Shown: positions 41,423 to 49,136 of the stretch, piece by piece | How positions within the stretch are numbered: position 1 is the stretch's first letter | How the letters are laid out: each line of letters opens with the position of its first letter | NCBI GenBank assembly: GCA_045645205.1 | Contig: JAZRIJ010000051.1 | Location: forward strand, 1-49,136 | Length of the DNA stretch: 49,136 bases | Source of the DNA: RGIG1995 sp045645205 | GTDB lineage: Bacteria; Bacillota; Clostridia; Oscillospirales; CAG-272 | Reading direction: 5' to 3' | Notes under the pieces: model-generated | Database searches by the model: none | What the model saw: the letters and a program-made list of their open reading frames with translations, nothing else | Told to the model about the DNA's origin: nothing | Program-made: the position numbers and the translations under genes

Positions 41423-41707
41423 TTATTTTGCAAATAGGAAAAAAAATGTGCATAAAACAAATGACAGCAACGCTCCTGCGAGAAAGCACGTAACACTGAC
41501 TTTTTTTTGTTTTTCAATTTCTTTTTCGGGGACTTCAAAAAAATATCCGCCGATGATATTGTTTTTCAGTATCTTGTTTGCTTCTCTAATCATTTCAGAC
41601 TCTTTTGCATTTGAAAAATCATCTTTTAATATAAAATATGCTTCTTCAAAAAAACTGTTTTCGTTATTTTTTAAAACCACTGCTTTTTTCTGTGTTCCCG
41701 TATACAT
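41423..41707 (-). CDS. Small membrane-anchored protein, 94 aa
   Basis: The ATG at 41707 follows GGAGGGGATATATC, giving 94 aa. A soluble, charged part (about 1-65; FFEEAYFILKDDFSNAKESEMIREANKIL) precedes a C-terminal membrane helix (about 71-91), a tail-anchored layout. I do not recognise a family, though the FFEEAYFIL core is reminiscent of small uncharacterised proteins near sporulation genes. It diverges from spoIIR. Confidence 0.7.
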   Translation of the reverse strand: MYTGTQKKAVVLKNNENSFFEEAYFILKDDFSNAKESEMIREANKILKNNIIGGYFFEVPEKEIEKQKKVSVTCFLAGALLSFVLCTFFFLFAK

Positions 41708-41834
41708 GATATATCCCCTCCTTTTTTCTGTAATTATTGTTATAAAAAATAAAAAATAATCAATATTCAGATAAAAAAATTTTGAATAAAAAAAAATAAA
41801 ATGTCCATAATCAAAAACAGAGGTGATAAAAAAT

Positions 41835-42437
41835 ATGAAAACAAAAATTACATTTTGCGTGTCTGTACTCTTACTTATGATGATTATGCCCTTTCTTCCC
41901 ATAAGAGGAGAGGGGGACATATACGACAACACTTTGAGACTGCACGTTCTTGCAAATTCGGACAGCACAAATGATCAGCAGTTAAAGCTGCTTGTTCGCG
42001 ATGCTTTGGTAGAAAAAGCTGATGAATTGGCATCAGACTGTGCGGATATTAAAGAGGCAAAAATCGTGTACTCTGACAATCTTGATGTCTTGAAGACCAC
42101 TGCCGAGGAGGTAATAAGGAAAGAGGGGTATGACTATGCTGTAAGCCTTACTTTAGATGAGGAATATTACCCTGAAAGACAGTATGGAAACATCAGGCTT
42201 CCCTCGGGAAGATATAACTCTTTAAAAGTAAATATAGGTGAAAGCGAGGGTCAAAACTGGTGGTGCGTACTGTTTCCTCCTCTTTGCGTGGAGGCTGCCG
42301 AAGCGGAAGAGGAGCTTATACAGACAGGTTTTACTCCAAATCAAATAAAGGTTTTGACCGATTCGGAAACACCAAAATATGTAATACGTTTTCGTTTGCT
42401 TGAATGGATGGCGGATATTGCCGAATTATTTAAATAG
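41835..42437 (+). CDS. spoIIR: Stage II sporulation protein R
   Basis: The ATG at 41835 follows AGAGGTGATAAAAAAT, giving 200 aa. An N-terminal signal or anchor (about 3-20) is followed by the family core LRLHVLANSDSTNDQQLKLLVRDAL, LPSGRYNSLKVNIGESEGQNWWCVLFPPLC. SpoIIR is made in the forespore under sigma-F and secreted to trigger SpoIIGA in the mother cell, which then cleaves pro-sigma-E. It is convergent with sigE, two bases apart at their stops, and lies beside its target protease gene, unlike in Bacillus subtilis. Confidence 0.95.
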   Translation: MKTKITFCVSVLLLMMIMPFLPIRGEGDIYDNTLRLHVLANSDSTNDQQLKLLVRDALVEKADELASDCADIKEAKIVYSDNLDVLKTTAEEVIRKEGYDYAVSLTLDEEYYPERQYGNIRLPSGRYNSLKVNIGESEGQNWWCVLFPPLCVEAAEAEEELIQTGFTPNQIKVLTDSETPKYVIRFRLLEWMADIAELFK

Positions 42438-42439
42438 AT

Positions 42440-43150
42440 TTAGATCTTGTTGCCGATTTCCTTCTTTAGCTTTTCTATAATACGTTTTTCCAGTCGGGAA
42501 ATGTATGATTGAGAAATGCCGAGAAGATCGGCAACTTCTTTTTGTGTTTTTTCTTTGCCCGATTCAAGTCCAAATCGGAGAGTTATAATAAGCCTGTCTC
42601 TGTCATTAAGTGTGGCTATTGCTTTTTTTACTGTTTTTTTGTCTTCATCGCATTCGAGATTGCTGTAGACCGAGTCCCCATCTGATCCTAAAATATCTGA
42701 CAGCAAAAGCTCATTTCCGTCCCAGTCAACATTTATCGGTTCATCTATGGATACTTCATATTTCAGGTTATTTGTTTTTCTAATATACATAAGTATCTCA
42801 TTTTCAATGCAACGACTGGCATAAGTCGCAAGCTTAATATTTTTTTCAGGGTTAAAGGTGTTTATAGCTTTGATAAGACCAATAGTTCCTATTGAAATAA
42901 GATCTTCAAGTCCGACTCCCGTGTTTTCAAATTTTTTTGCAATATACACCACAAGCCGCAGGTTGTGTTCCACAAGCATTTTCTTTGCGCTGTCATCATT
43001 GAACACAAGCCGTTTCAGACACTCGGTCTCTTCTTCGGTATTTAGAGGAGGAGGCAGAGTTTCAGGGCCGTTTATGTAGTATATACCATTTTCTTTGGTA
43101 AGAATTATACTTTTTGCGTATTTTATAATTGCGTGCAGAAATTTAAACAT
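42440..43150 (-). CDS. sigE: RNA polymerase sporulation sigma factor sigma-E
   Basis: 236 aa. An amphipathic pro-sequence (about 1-25) precedes GIYYINGPETLPPPL, matching the cleavage and start region of pro-sigma-E. Region 2 (LVEHNLRLVVYIAKKFENTGVGLEDLISIGTIGLIKAI, KLATYASRCIENEILMYIRK) and region 4 (KEVADLLGISQSYISRLEKRI) are complete. Sigma-E drives early mother-cell genes. It lies 21 bases downstream of spoIIGA, the protease gene that is thought to activate it, in the usual spoIIG operon order. Confidence 0.96.
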   Translation of the reverse strand: MFKFLHAIIKYAKSIILTKENGIYYINGPETLPPPLNTEEETECLKRLVFNDDSAKKMLVEHNLRLVVYIAKKFENTGVGLEDLISIGTIGLIKAINTFNPEKNIKLATYASRCIENEILMYIRKTNNLKYEVSIDEPINVDWDGNELLLSDILGSDGDSVYSNLECDEDKKTVKKAIATLNDRDRLIITLRFGLESGKEKTQKEVADLLGISQSYISRLEKRIIEKLKKEIGNKI

Positions 43151-43171
43151 ATTTTCACCTTTTCTTTAATC

Positions 43172-44041
43172 TTATTGTATTATTTCATTTGGTACTATCG
43201 CGGAAAAACCTCCGAAATTATCAGTGTCGGTATTTATTGCGATATACACGTCGACTTCTTTACCGTTTACGGATACGTTGTCGGGAAAAAGCGCAAACAG
43301 AATACCTTGACCTGTTACTGTTGATGTTGGTATAAGCCTGATTCTCGACATGTAAAGATTGTTTTCAAGACAGTCTATGTTTTTTGTCTTAAACAATGGA
43401 ATAAGCTCAACTGGAATTAATTTTCGAATTGCTTCAAAGGCAGTTATGATAACAGGTTTTCCACTTATGGGTTCTTTCAGTAGGTTTCCTGAATCAACAA
43501 GAGCTTTTATTTTTATACTGGATTGGCAGAGGAGTATTTCCAGTTCGCATTCTTTTTGAGCAACCTTTTTCTTTATTATTCTTCCGGAAACAAGAGATAC
43601 AGTACCGCAGACAATAGCGAGTAAAACCAGTAGTCCGAAAGGAAGATCGCCGTACAATACATCAAAAGTGCCGTTTATAATAAGATTTCTCTTGTTTTGC
43701 CACATATTTAATAGGTTGCATATTGCGGTTATCCCTCCGCCGAGAGCAAAATTAACTATATAAAAAACAACTGTGTTTTTTATATAATTTTTTGTTTTTT
43801 GTTTTCCATAGGCTGTAAATGTAAGCAGGAAGGCAATTGAAAAACTTATAAAACCGCTAAAAAAACTGTTTTTATTGAATGTAAGTATAATAAGAGAATA
43901 AACAGCTCCGATAATTGCAGAAAGTGTGATTTTTCGGGTTTTCAATCTTATATGCATTATTTTTGCGGTTATGTAAAGGGCAAGGAAATCCATACTGAAA
44001 TTTATTATCATCAAAACGTCGCCGTATATTACTCTTTCAAT
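43172..44041 (-). CDS. spoIIGA: Sigma-E processing peptidase SpoIIGA, probable ATT start
   Basis: An aspartic membrane protease that cleaves pro-sigma-E at the asymmetric septum. The catalytic motif is VDSGNLLKEPISGKPVII, with about five N-terminal membrane helices. A TTG-initiated frame begins at 44014, but family alignment extends upstream as ERVIYGDVLMIINFSMDFLALYITA, matching the usual Y-x-D-V-L-F-L-I-N start. The only codon well placed after AGGAGG (44051-44056) is ATT at 44041, 9 bases downstream, giving 289 aa. ATT initiation is rare, so the start needs testing; GTT at 44044 is an alternative. sigE follows at 21 bases. Confidence 0.85.
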   Translation of the reverse strand: MERVIYGDVLMIINFSMDFLALYITAKIMHIRLKTRKITLSAIIGAVYSLIILTFNKNSFFSGFISFSIAFLLTFTAYGKQKTKNYIKNTVVFYIVNFALGGGITAICNLLNMWQNKRNLIINGTFDVLYGDLPFGLLVLLAIVCGTVSLVSGRIIKKKVAQKECELEILLCQSSIKIKALVDSGNLLKEPISGKPVIITAFEAIRKLIPVELIPLFKTKNIDCLENNLYMSRIRLIPTSTVTGQGILFALFPDNVSVNGKEVDVYIAINTDTDNFGGFSAIVPNEIIQ

Positions 44042-44240
44042 AACTGTATTCCTCCTTGTTTGTTTTTATCAAGAAATATGTTAGCATAATTTTCGCGAAG
44101 ATTTTGTCGCTTTTGGCAAGCATTATGTAAATTTAAAAAAAGATACATTATTACATCAACAAGCAACAAAAATCAATGTTAATTAAAAAAAATATATTTA
44201 TAATTTTAATTATCAGTATTGTATTGTAAATAAAAACTAT

Positions 44241-44268
44241 TTGTAAAACATATAAAGAACTGTAAAAT
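44241..44268 (+). promoter_or_regulatory. Promoter for the candidate structured RNA
   Basis: TTGTAA, 16 bases, TAAAAT; transcription would begin close to 44276. Confidence 0.45.
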
Positions 44269-44275
44269 AATAATG

Positions 44276-44427
44276 TCAAATGGTGGAAGTACAGGTTAGG
44301 CACTGATATTGTAAAGGGAAGTGCAATAGGTTGCTGCATTTTTGGCGACATTTGAACAAGCAATTTTAGGTGTTGATGCAGATTGCCCGATGGGACCGGT
44401 GTAGGCAGTGTACCTATTGTTTTTTTA
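44276..44427 (+). ncRNA. Candidate structured small RNA upstream of nagB
   Basis: In the gap before nagB, a run of nested pairings is bounded by a T7 run. An outer stem pairs AGGT and CACTG (44293-44305) with CAGTG and ACCT (44406-44415). An inner stem pairs GCAAT (44323-44327) and CTGCAT (44334-44339) with ATGCAGATTGC (44376-44386), and a further CGACA/TGTTG pairing lies inside. Composition is GC-richer than the AT-rich flanks. The ORFs read through it are antisense. I cannot assign a family; 6S-type or raiA-type RNAs, or a nagB-linked riboswitch, are open options. Confidence 0.6.
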
Positions 44428-44508
44428 GACAATTATTATAAAATTTTAAAAATATATAAACGGTAGAAAAGTATAAAATATTTACACATAAGAATGTAGG
44501 GGTAACAT

Positions 44509-45264
44509 ATGAAAAAAGAAATGAAATTCAATTCAATCAACGTTATCGTATGCGATACATACGAAGAATTAAGCGAAACAGCAGCAGAGATCGTTGCGGA
44601 AGAAATAAAAAAGAAGCCCGAGTTTGTTCTTGGTCTTGCTACAGGTTCTTCTCCCATAGGTCTTTACACAAAGCTTGCTGAAAAAAATCAGGCAGGCGAA
44701 ATTGATTTTGCAAATGTTCGCACATTTAATCTTGACGAATATTATCCAATTGATCCTGCAAATGACCAGAGCTATCGTTATTTTATGAATAAGAATTTAT
44801 TCAATAAAGTTAATATTAATCTTGAAAACACAAGAGTACCTGACGGAACTGCTGAAGATACGGATAAGTTCTGTGAAAGTTACGAAGAAGATATTAAGGC
44901 TGCAGGCGGTGTTGACCTTCAGGTTCTTGGTATCGGTAACAACGGACACATCGGTTTTAATGAGCCGTGCGATAAGTTCTATAACATTACACATGTTGTT
45001 GAGCTTACAGAAAACACAATTGAAGCAAACTCAAGATTTTTCGAGTCTGCTGACCTTGTTCCGAAGAAAGCAATTACCATGGGTGTTGGTACAATTATGA
45101 ACGCAAAGAAGATAGTTCTTGTTGCAAACGGTAAGAACAAAGCGCAGGCGCTTTATGAGGCTCTTTGCTGTGATGTTACTCCCAATAATCAGTGCTCAGT
45201 TCTTCAATATCATAAGGATGTAACTATGATTCTTGACAAGGATGCAGCTTCTTTATTGAAATAA
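44509..45264 (+). CDS. nagB: Glucosamine-6-phosphate deaminase
   Basis: 251 aa. It converts glucosamine-6-phosphate to fructose-6-phosphate and ammonia, in amino-sugar catabolism. Family landmarks are LGLATGSSPIGLY (about 43), FNLDEYYPI (about 75), LGIGNNGHIGFNEP with the catalytic Asp-His region (about 143) and FFESADLVPKKAITMGVGTI. Length is normal. The start lies after AGGGGTAACAT. nagA is not adjacent. It follows the candidate structured RNA by about 80 bases, which may control or only precede it. Confidence 0.96.
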   Translation: MKKEMKFNSINVIVCDTYEELSETAAEIVAEEIKKKPEFVLGLATGSSPIGLYTKLAEKNQAGEIDFANVRTFNLDEYYPIDPANDQSYRYFMNKNLFNKVNINLENTRVPDGTAEDTDKFCESYEEDIKAAGGVDLQVLGIGNNGHIGFNEPCDKFYNITHVVELTENTIEANSRFFESADLVPKKAITMGVGTIMNAKKIVLVANGKNKAQALYEALCCDVTPNNQCSVLQYHKDVTMILDKDAASLLK

Positions 45265-45330
45265 AGAATGTCATTTGGTGTTAAACATTAAAATTTTGCG
45301 CGTACATATTTATTTAAAAAGCGATAATAT

Positions 45331-45361
45331 AAAAAGCAAGAATGTTTTTTCTTGCTTTTTT
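45331..45361 (+). terminator. Terminator after nagB
   Basis: AAAAAGCAAG pairs with CTTGCTTTTT around a T-rich loop. The rest of the 305-base gap to the next gene holds only the promoter below. Confidence 0.8.
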
Positions 45362-45488
45362 ACTTTTTGGTAGGTATTAAGTGTTTCTTTGGAAAGTTGT
45401 TTTGTCCATTGAGGATTGTATTGTACATTTTTTGTTAAAAAACAGTGTTTTTTACGCTTTAGGATAAAAAATATTTAAATTATTTTTA

Positions 45489-45517
45489 TTGACAAGGCAA
45501 TTTGCAAATGGTATAAT
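45489..45517 (+). promoter_or_regulatory. Promoter of the DegT-family gene
   Basis: TTGACA, 17 bases, TATAAT: exact sigma-A consensus, 52 bases before the ATG. Confidence 0.85.
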
Positions 45518-45569
45518 CTTTATAGATAAAAAATATTTTATTTTCTTTTATAAAAAGGAGATTTTTATT

Positions 45570-46889
45570 ATGAAAAAGAAAGCATCGGATTTCCGTTATA
45601 ACACAGGTGAAACCAGAGTTCCGTGGCCTGCAGTAGGTGAAAACTACAACGCAGCTGACCTTATGAAAGTTATTGAGTTTATGATGCAGGGACAGGGCGA
45701 AGAATACGACGCAGCTCTCAGTGCAGTTGCTGACAAGATCTATGATCTTGACAAAGTGTCACGCGCTCCCGGTAAGCTTTCTCTCGACGTACACGTACAG
45801 GCTGCTGAAGAAGCTTGCGACAAGTATCTCGAAACAGAAGGCTCTCTCTTTGTAACAAATGCTACAGCAGGTTTTGAAATTGCTTACAAGTATGCAAATA
45901 TCGGACCCGGCGATGAAGTTATTGTTCCTGCGATTACATTTATAGCTACAATGGCATATCCTATTTCAGTTGGCGCAAAGATCGTTATCTGCGACGTTGC
46001 TCCCAACACCATCAATATGGACCCCGAAGACCTTAAGAAGAAGCTTTCTCCCAAGACAAAGATGGTAGTTCCCGTACATATCGGCGGCTATCCCTGTAAC
46101 ATGGAAGAAATCATGAAGGTTACAAAAGAGTACAACAAGGACATAGTTGTTCTCGAAGATGCTGCTCACGCTTTCGGTGCTATCTACAAGGGAAAGAGAA
46201 TTGGTACTATCGGTGATTTCGGTTCATTCTCATTCCACGAGGTTAAGAACGTTACATCCTTCGGTGAAGGCGGTATTGTTTGCACAAACGTAGAAGAAAT
46301 GCGTCCTTTGATGCCTCGTTGCAGATTCTTTGGTTCTGATTTTGGTGCAAAACCCATTGACAACTGGTTCTACAATGTTGATGCTATGCCCGGCAAGTAT
46401 GGTCCTTTCGTAGCACTCAACAGTTCTACAACAGAAATTCAGGCTATCGGTCTTAAACTTCAAGTTGCCCGTAACGAAGAAATTATTGCTAAGAGACGCG
46501 CAAATGCTGCATACCTTACAGAAAAGTTTAAAGCTAACCCTGCTATTATTCCTCAGGATATCGGCGGCGATGATATTCAGCCTACATTCCACCTCTATCT
46601 GCTTCAGATAGATCCTGAAAAGGCAGGAGGCGATGTTCAGGTACTCAGAAAGAAGCTCGAAGCAAAGGGTGTTACAAACCTTCCCCACTTTGGTCCTCTT
46701 TACAGATTCAATATTCTTAAGCAGCTCGGCTACGATGTAGAAGCTATGTCCGCATCCTGCCCTGTAGCTAACGAAGTATTCGACCACAGGTTCACACACC
46801 TTCCTCTCTACGGCATCGATGATGAACAGGTTGAATATATGGCAAACGCTGTTCTCGAAGCAGTTGAAGAAATGCAGAAGGGTCTCTGA
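45570..46889 (+). CDS. DegT/DnrJ/EryC1-family PLP aminotransferase
   Basis: The ATG at 45570 follows AAAGGAGATTTTTATT, giving 439 aa. The family core is clear: VTNATAGFEIAYKYANIGPGDEVIVPAITFIATMAYPI, VHIGGYPCNMEEI, LEDAAHAFGA and the PLP-lysine motif SFHEVKNVTSFGEGG near 245. An N-terminal extension of about 80 residues is longer than in typical sugar aminotransferases. Members transfer amino groups to keto-sugars or related cyclitols. No nucleotide-sugar genes lie beside it, so its substrate is unknown. The strong promoter and well-used codons suggest high expression. Confidence 0.9.
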   Translation: MKKKASDFRYNTGETRVPWPAVGENYNAADLMKVIEFMMQGQGEEYDAALSAVADKIYDLDKVSRAPGKLSLDVHVQAAEEACDKYLETEGSLFVTNATAGFEIAYKYANIGPGDEVIVPAITFIATMAYPISVGAKIVICDVAPNTINMDPEDLKKKLSPKTKMVVPVHIGGYPCNMEEIMKVTKEYNKDIVVLEDAAHAFGAIYKGKRIGTIGDFGSFSFHEVKNVTSFGEGGIVCTNVEEMRPLMPRCRFFGSDFGAKPIDNWFYNVDAMPGKYGPFVALNSSTTEIQAIGLKLQVARNEEIIAKRRANAAYLTEKFKANPAIIPQDIGGDDIQPTFHLYLLQIDPEKAGGDVQVLRKKLEAKGVTNLPHFGPLYRFNILKQLGYDVEAMSASCPVANEVFDHRFTHLPLYGIDDEQVEYMANAVLEAVEEMQKGL

Positions 46890-46925
46890 TTTTTTAATCG
46901 GAAATATATTAAAATATAAAATTAA

Positions 46926-46965
46926 AATGACACTTTCGTTATGTTAGAAAGTGTCATTATTTTAT
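46926..46965 (+). terminator. Terminator after the DegT-family gene
   Basis: AATGACACTTTC pairs with GAAAGTGTCATT, then ATTTTATT. Confidence 0.85.
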
Positions 46966-47040
46966 TGTCTATACTTTGTATTATTTAATGAAAGAAATTG
47001 ACTAAAAAGTGTCCTTATTTGCAATAATAAACAGCTCGGT

Positions 47041-47091
47041 AAGGGACATAAAAATACCTCTTTTATGAGGTGTTTTTATGTCCCTTTTTTT
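47041..47091 (+). terminator. Large orphan hairpin terminator
   Basis: AAGGGACATAAAAA pairs with TTTTTATGTCCCTT, and ACCTC with GAGGT inside it, followed by a T-run. It is the second terminator after the DegT-family gene with no gene between, so it may close an unrecognised short transcript or simply back up the first. Confidence 0.7.
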
Positions 47092-47171
47092 GTTGCACTT
47101 TTAACAAAAAAACTAAGCGTATGTTGTTGAAATTGCTGTAAAAAAAGGGGCTATTTCACAAAATAGTGATT

Positions 47172-47180
47172 TGATATAAT
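47172..47180 (+). promoter_or_regulatory. Extended -10 promoter candidate
   Basis: TGATATAAT has the TGnTATAAT form; the -35 region is poor. Confidence 0.4.
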
Positions 47181-47477
47181 TGGTAAAAAGATAGGTTTCA
47201 TAACCCATTCTTTTAAAGAAAAAACACAAAAAATGCAGTTTTTTAACATTGCAAAAAGAGTCATTGTTTGACTGATTTTGTCAAAATATAAAAAAACATC
47301 CTTTTATACAAAAACAAACACGAAAGATTGTGCAAATTGATAATAGTGTGACACAAACATTGTTTTACACGTTTTCCTAAGCGGAGATGGAATTTTGCTT
47401 TAGCGAAATGACGGAGAGAGAAAAGCAAACGCCTTGCACAAACAAAAAATCTATAAGCAAATCCATATCAATCTGCC

Positions 47478-47529
47478 CCGTATTTTTATCGGTAACAACC
47501 GATGAAAAATTTATATATAAAAATACGGC
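47478..47529 (+). promoter_or_regulatory. Nested hairpin just before the ribosome binding site
   Basis: CCGTATTTTTAT pairs with the A-rich complement ending TACGG (one bulge), and inside it ATCGGT pairs with ACCGAT. It ends 16 bases before GGAGG, so it may expose or hide the start region or protect the mRNA end. Confidence 0.55.
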
Positions 47530-47560
47530 AAAAAATAATTTATTGGAGGTAAATTTTTTA

Positions 47561-49136
47561 TGAGAAAGTCATCCAAATTTCTTTGGATAGCGCTTGTAGT
47601 TGTAGCAATGCTTATCGTTACAACATTAGGTGCAATGGCTTCGGGCACAACAGACGCTGTTATTTACGGCGAAGTGGTTGAAGGTGAAAACGGAGCTTTC
47701 AGTGTCAACTACAAAATCAAGAATGTTGACAAAGATATTCAATGCGGCAAAATTACATTGACTTGGGATTCAGCTAATACTGAAGCTGTAAGCTTTAGTT
47801 ATAATGAGTCTATTCTCGGCGAAGCTGAATTCAGTGGCGGAACAGAGAAAGCGGTTATCGCTTGGGCAGGTTCTGAAATTAAGGCAGATGAAACAGTTAA
47901 TGGCACATTGTTGTTTACAGTTAATTTTACAACAGAGGAAGGCGTAGTTCCGATTGAAGCAACAGTTGAGGATTTTGGAACTGTCGGCAATTTTGCAATT
48001 GCGTATAATTGCGCGCAAGATGTAACTGCAAACAAGGTTTATGCTGTGGATTTAGATCAGTTAGATATTATATATGATACTGAGGAAGATCCGGAAGCGT
48101 TTTTTGCGGATATATTGGCTGCTGCAATGAACGGGCCTGTAAATGTTACTCTTGCAAAGGATATGACATTTTCGGCTGATACGAAAATAAAAATTAATAA
48201 TATTCCCGAAAATACAATTACAGTAACAAGCGCAAACGGCTCTGGAATTGTTACTCAAAGTGGTGTGATAGTAGTAATGTACGGTAATTTTGTGTTTAAT
48301 AACATGAAATATGCTGGCGTTGCCGCTACTTTGGATGTGGATGCTGATGGTTTGTTATTCCCTGAGGGTTGCAAAGGTACATTTAATGAAGAAATAACCG
48401 GTATTGGAGGAAGCATTGGCGGACACTGCGAGGTTAATTCAGGTTCATATCAAACAATTGCAGGAAACTTGAGGGGTAGTGATGTTATAATTGAAACTCC
48501 TGAAATAACTGTTGCCGGTAATGCATCTGCTGTAAATGTTGTTGGCGGTGGATGTTATGGTACAACAGTTACAGGAGAGTCTAAAATTTCAATACTTGGT
48601 AACGCAAGTGTAACTAGTACTGTTTATGGTGGCGGACATAACTCAGGTATCAACGGCTCTGATGGCGCAACCACAACAATAGATACAAACGGCACAGTAA
48701 ACTACGCTGTAGCAGGAAGTGCAGGCCGTTTTGAAGAAGAAAAAAATTTTGATTTAATAATTAATAAGGGTGCCAAGGATGTTGGCGGTGTATTTGCTTC
48801 TGCTAACAATGGCAATTATAATAACTTCACTGTAAATATTACAGTAAATGGCGGTAATATTACAAAATTTTACGGGGGATTGAGAAACCGAGAAGGCAGA
48901 ACCGGTTTGGCCATAGGCAAAGATGCAGAATTTAATATAACAATCAATGGCGGAACCTTTGATTGTATCGTATATGGCGGTTCTCAATTGATGGCTAATT
49001 CAACACATGAAGCAACTACCAATTTGACCATTACGAATGGAACATTTAAGCAAGGTGTTTACGGCGGTTCCGACGCAAGTAGAACAGGAGCTGTACATAG
49101 CGGAAACACAACCGTCACATTAGCGGGTCAAGCCAA
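47561..49136 (+). CDS. Secreted cohesin-like/beta-helix surface protein (incomplete, runs off the window)
   Basis: The ATG at 47561 follows GGAGGTAAATTTTTT; the frame stays open to the last base, so at least 525 aa. A signal peptide ends near residue 28. Residues about 31-145 resemble a cohesin-type immunoglobulin-like sandwich: SVNYKIKNVDKDIQCGKITLTWDS, then GTLLFTVNFTTEEGVVPIEATVEDFGT, the spacing seen in scaffold cohesins. From about 180 a repetitive beta-helix follows, with units of the form V/I-x-I-x-G-G-T-F/x-x-x-V-Y-G-G-S/G (FYGGLRN, VYGGSQL, VYGGSDA). With the dockerin protein at 11.9 kb it may form a surface complex. The cohesin call is from pattern only. Confidence 0.75.

Larger units (their letters stand above)
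47092..47560 (+). other. Long leader region upstream of the cohesin-like gene
   Basis: No open reading frame of note. If the extended -10 below is the promoter, the mRNA leader is about 370 bases, unusually long, with purine-rich segments and a strong hairpin next to the ribosome binding site. The segment near 47382-47440 (GGAGATGGAATTTTGCTTTAG...) resembles short dispersed repeats. I looked for a c-di-GMP aptamer and did not find its core. Confidence 0.5.

Noticed and set aside
41251..41538. 95-aa minus-strand ORF after the RNase J gene
   Set aside because: It overlaps the better supported 94-aa membrane protein gene in another frame and has Cys/Phe/Tyr-rich, non-coding-like composition.
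44090..44120. Spo0A box upstream of spoIIGA
   Set aside because: TTTTGTCGC resembles the 0A box TTGTCGAA but matches too poorly and its distance to a recognisable promoter is unclear.
44151..44432. 93-aa minus-strand ORF through the structured RNA
   Set aside because: It is antisense to a region with nested base pairing and a T-run; no ribosome site and no protein-like composition.
46998..47040. Short sRNA promoter (TTGACT) before the orphan hairpin at 47041
   Set aside because: The -10 candidate needs a 19-base spacer and the transcript would be little more than the hairpin.
47187..47560. c-di-GMP riboswitch in the leader of the cohesin-like gene
   Set aside because: Neither the GEMM-I core nor a GEMM-II pseudoknot pattern could be found.

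Overview
The window reads as the chromosome of a low-GC, spore-forming anaerobe of the class Clostridia, probably a gut or rumen member of the Oscillospirales/Ruminococcaceae type. The evidence is a sporulation block (spoIIR, sigE, spoIIGA), a SleB-type cell-wall hydrolase, RNase J and RNase M5, Gram-positive ribosome binding sites, near-consensus sigma-A promoters, SipW-type signal peptidases, and both a dockerin and a cohesin-like domain. I saw no rRNA, tRNA or CRISPR array. The species is inferred only by class; no database search was possible.

Layout. 1-0.8 kb: a weakly supported small ORF and a possible gene remnant. 0.8-8.8 kb: a metabolic island with a family III CoA-transferase and an SDR oxidoreductase (minus) divergent from a thiolase (plus), then a NodB-like deacetylase-fold protein, a metallo-beta-lactamase-fold hydrolase and a tartrate/D-malate-type dehydrogenase (minus) divergent from a LysR regulator. 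8.8-13.5 kb: an envelope pair (phosphodiester glycosidase-domain protein and a large anchored beta-domain protein) divergent from a secreted transglutaminase-fold protein with a C-terminal dockerin.

13.6-26.2 kb is the most striking part. A small tyrosine recombinase is followed by two 82-bp inverted repeats (81/82 identical) around a 278-bp segment that holds an outward promoter and a terminator-like hairpin. Downstream and co-directional are two SipW-type signal peptidases, six proteins with the SipW-substrate signal motif (TasA/camelysin-like; two carry large beta-helix or leucine-rich passengers), an LPXTG-like anchored protein and a small four-cysteine protein. I read this as a phase-variable, self-contained surface-fibre or matrix secretion system whose promoter is flipped by the neighbouring recombinase. 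Three related intergenic hairpin elements divide the operon.

26.2-36 kb: a DtxR/MntR-type regulator, a Cys/Asp-rich small membrane protein and glyA. These are followed by a long tightly packed minus-strand operon: SanA-like protein, DUF1934, holA, rnmV, gtrA-like, PNP, rnhA, mnmA, a small protein with a zeta-like kinase (possible toxin-antitoxin pair) and a radical SAM activase-like protein. 36-41.2 kb: SleB-like hydrolase, rnr, secG and RNase J. 41.4-44 kb: the sigma-E activation module, with spoIIR convergent to spoIIGA-sigE. 44-49 kb: a candidate structured RNA, nagB, a DegT-type aminotransferase, and a long structured leader before an incomplete secreted protein with an N-terminal cohesin-like domain and a repetitive beta-helix that runs off the right edge.
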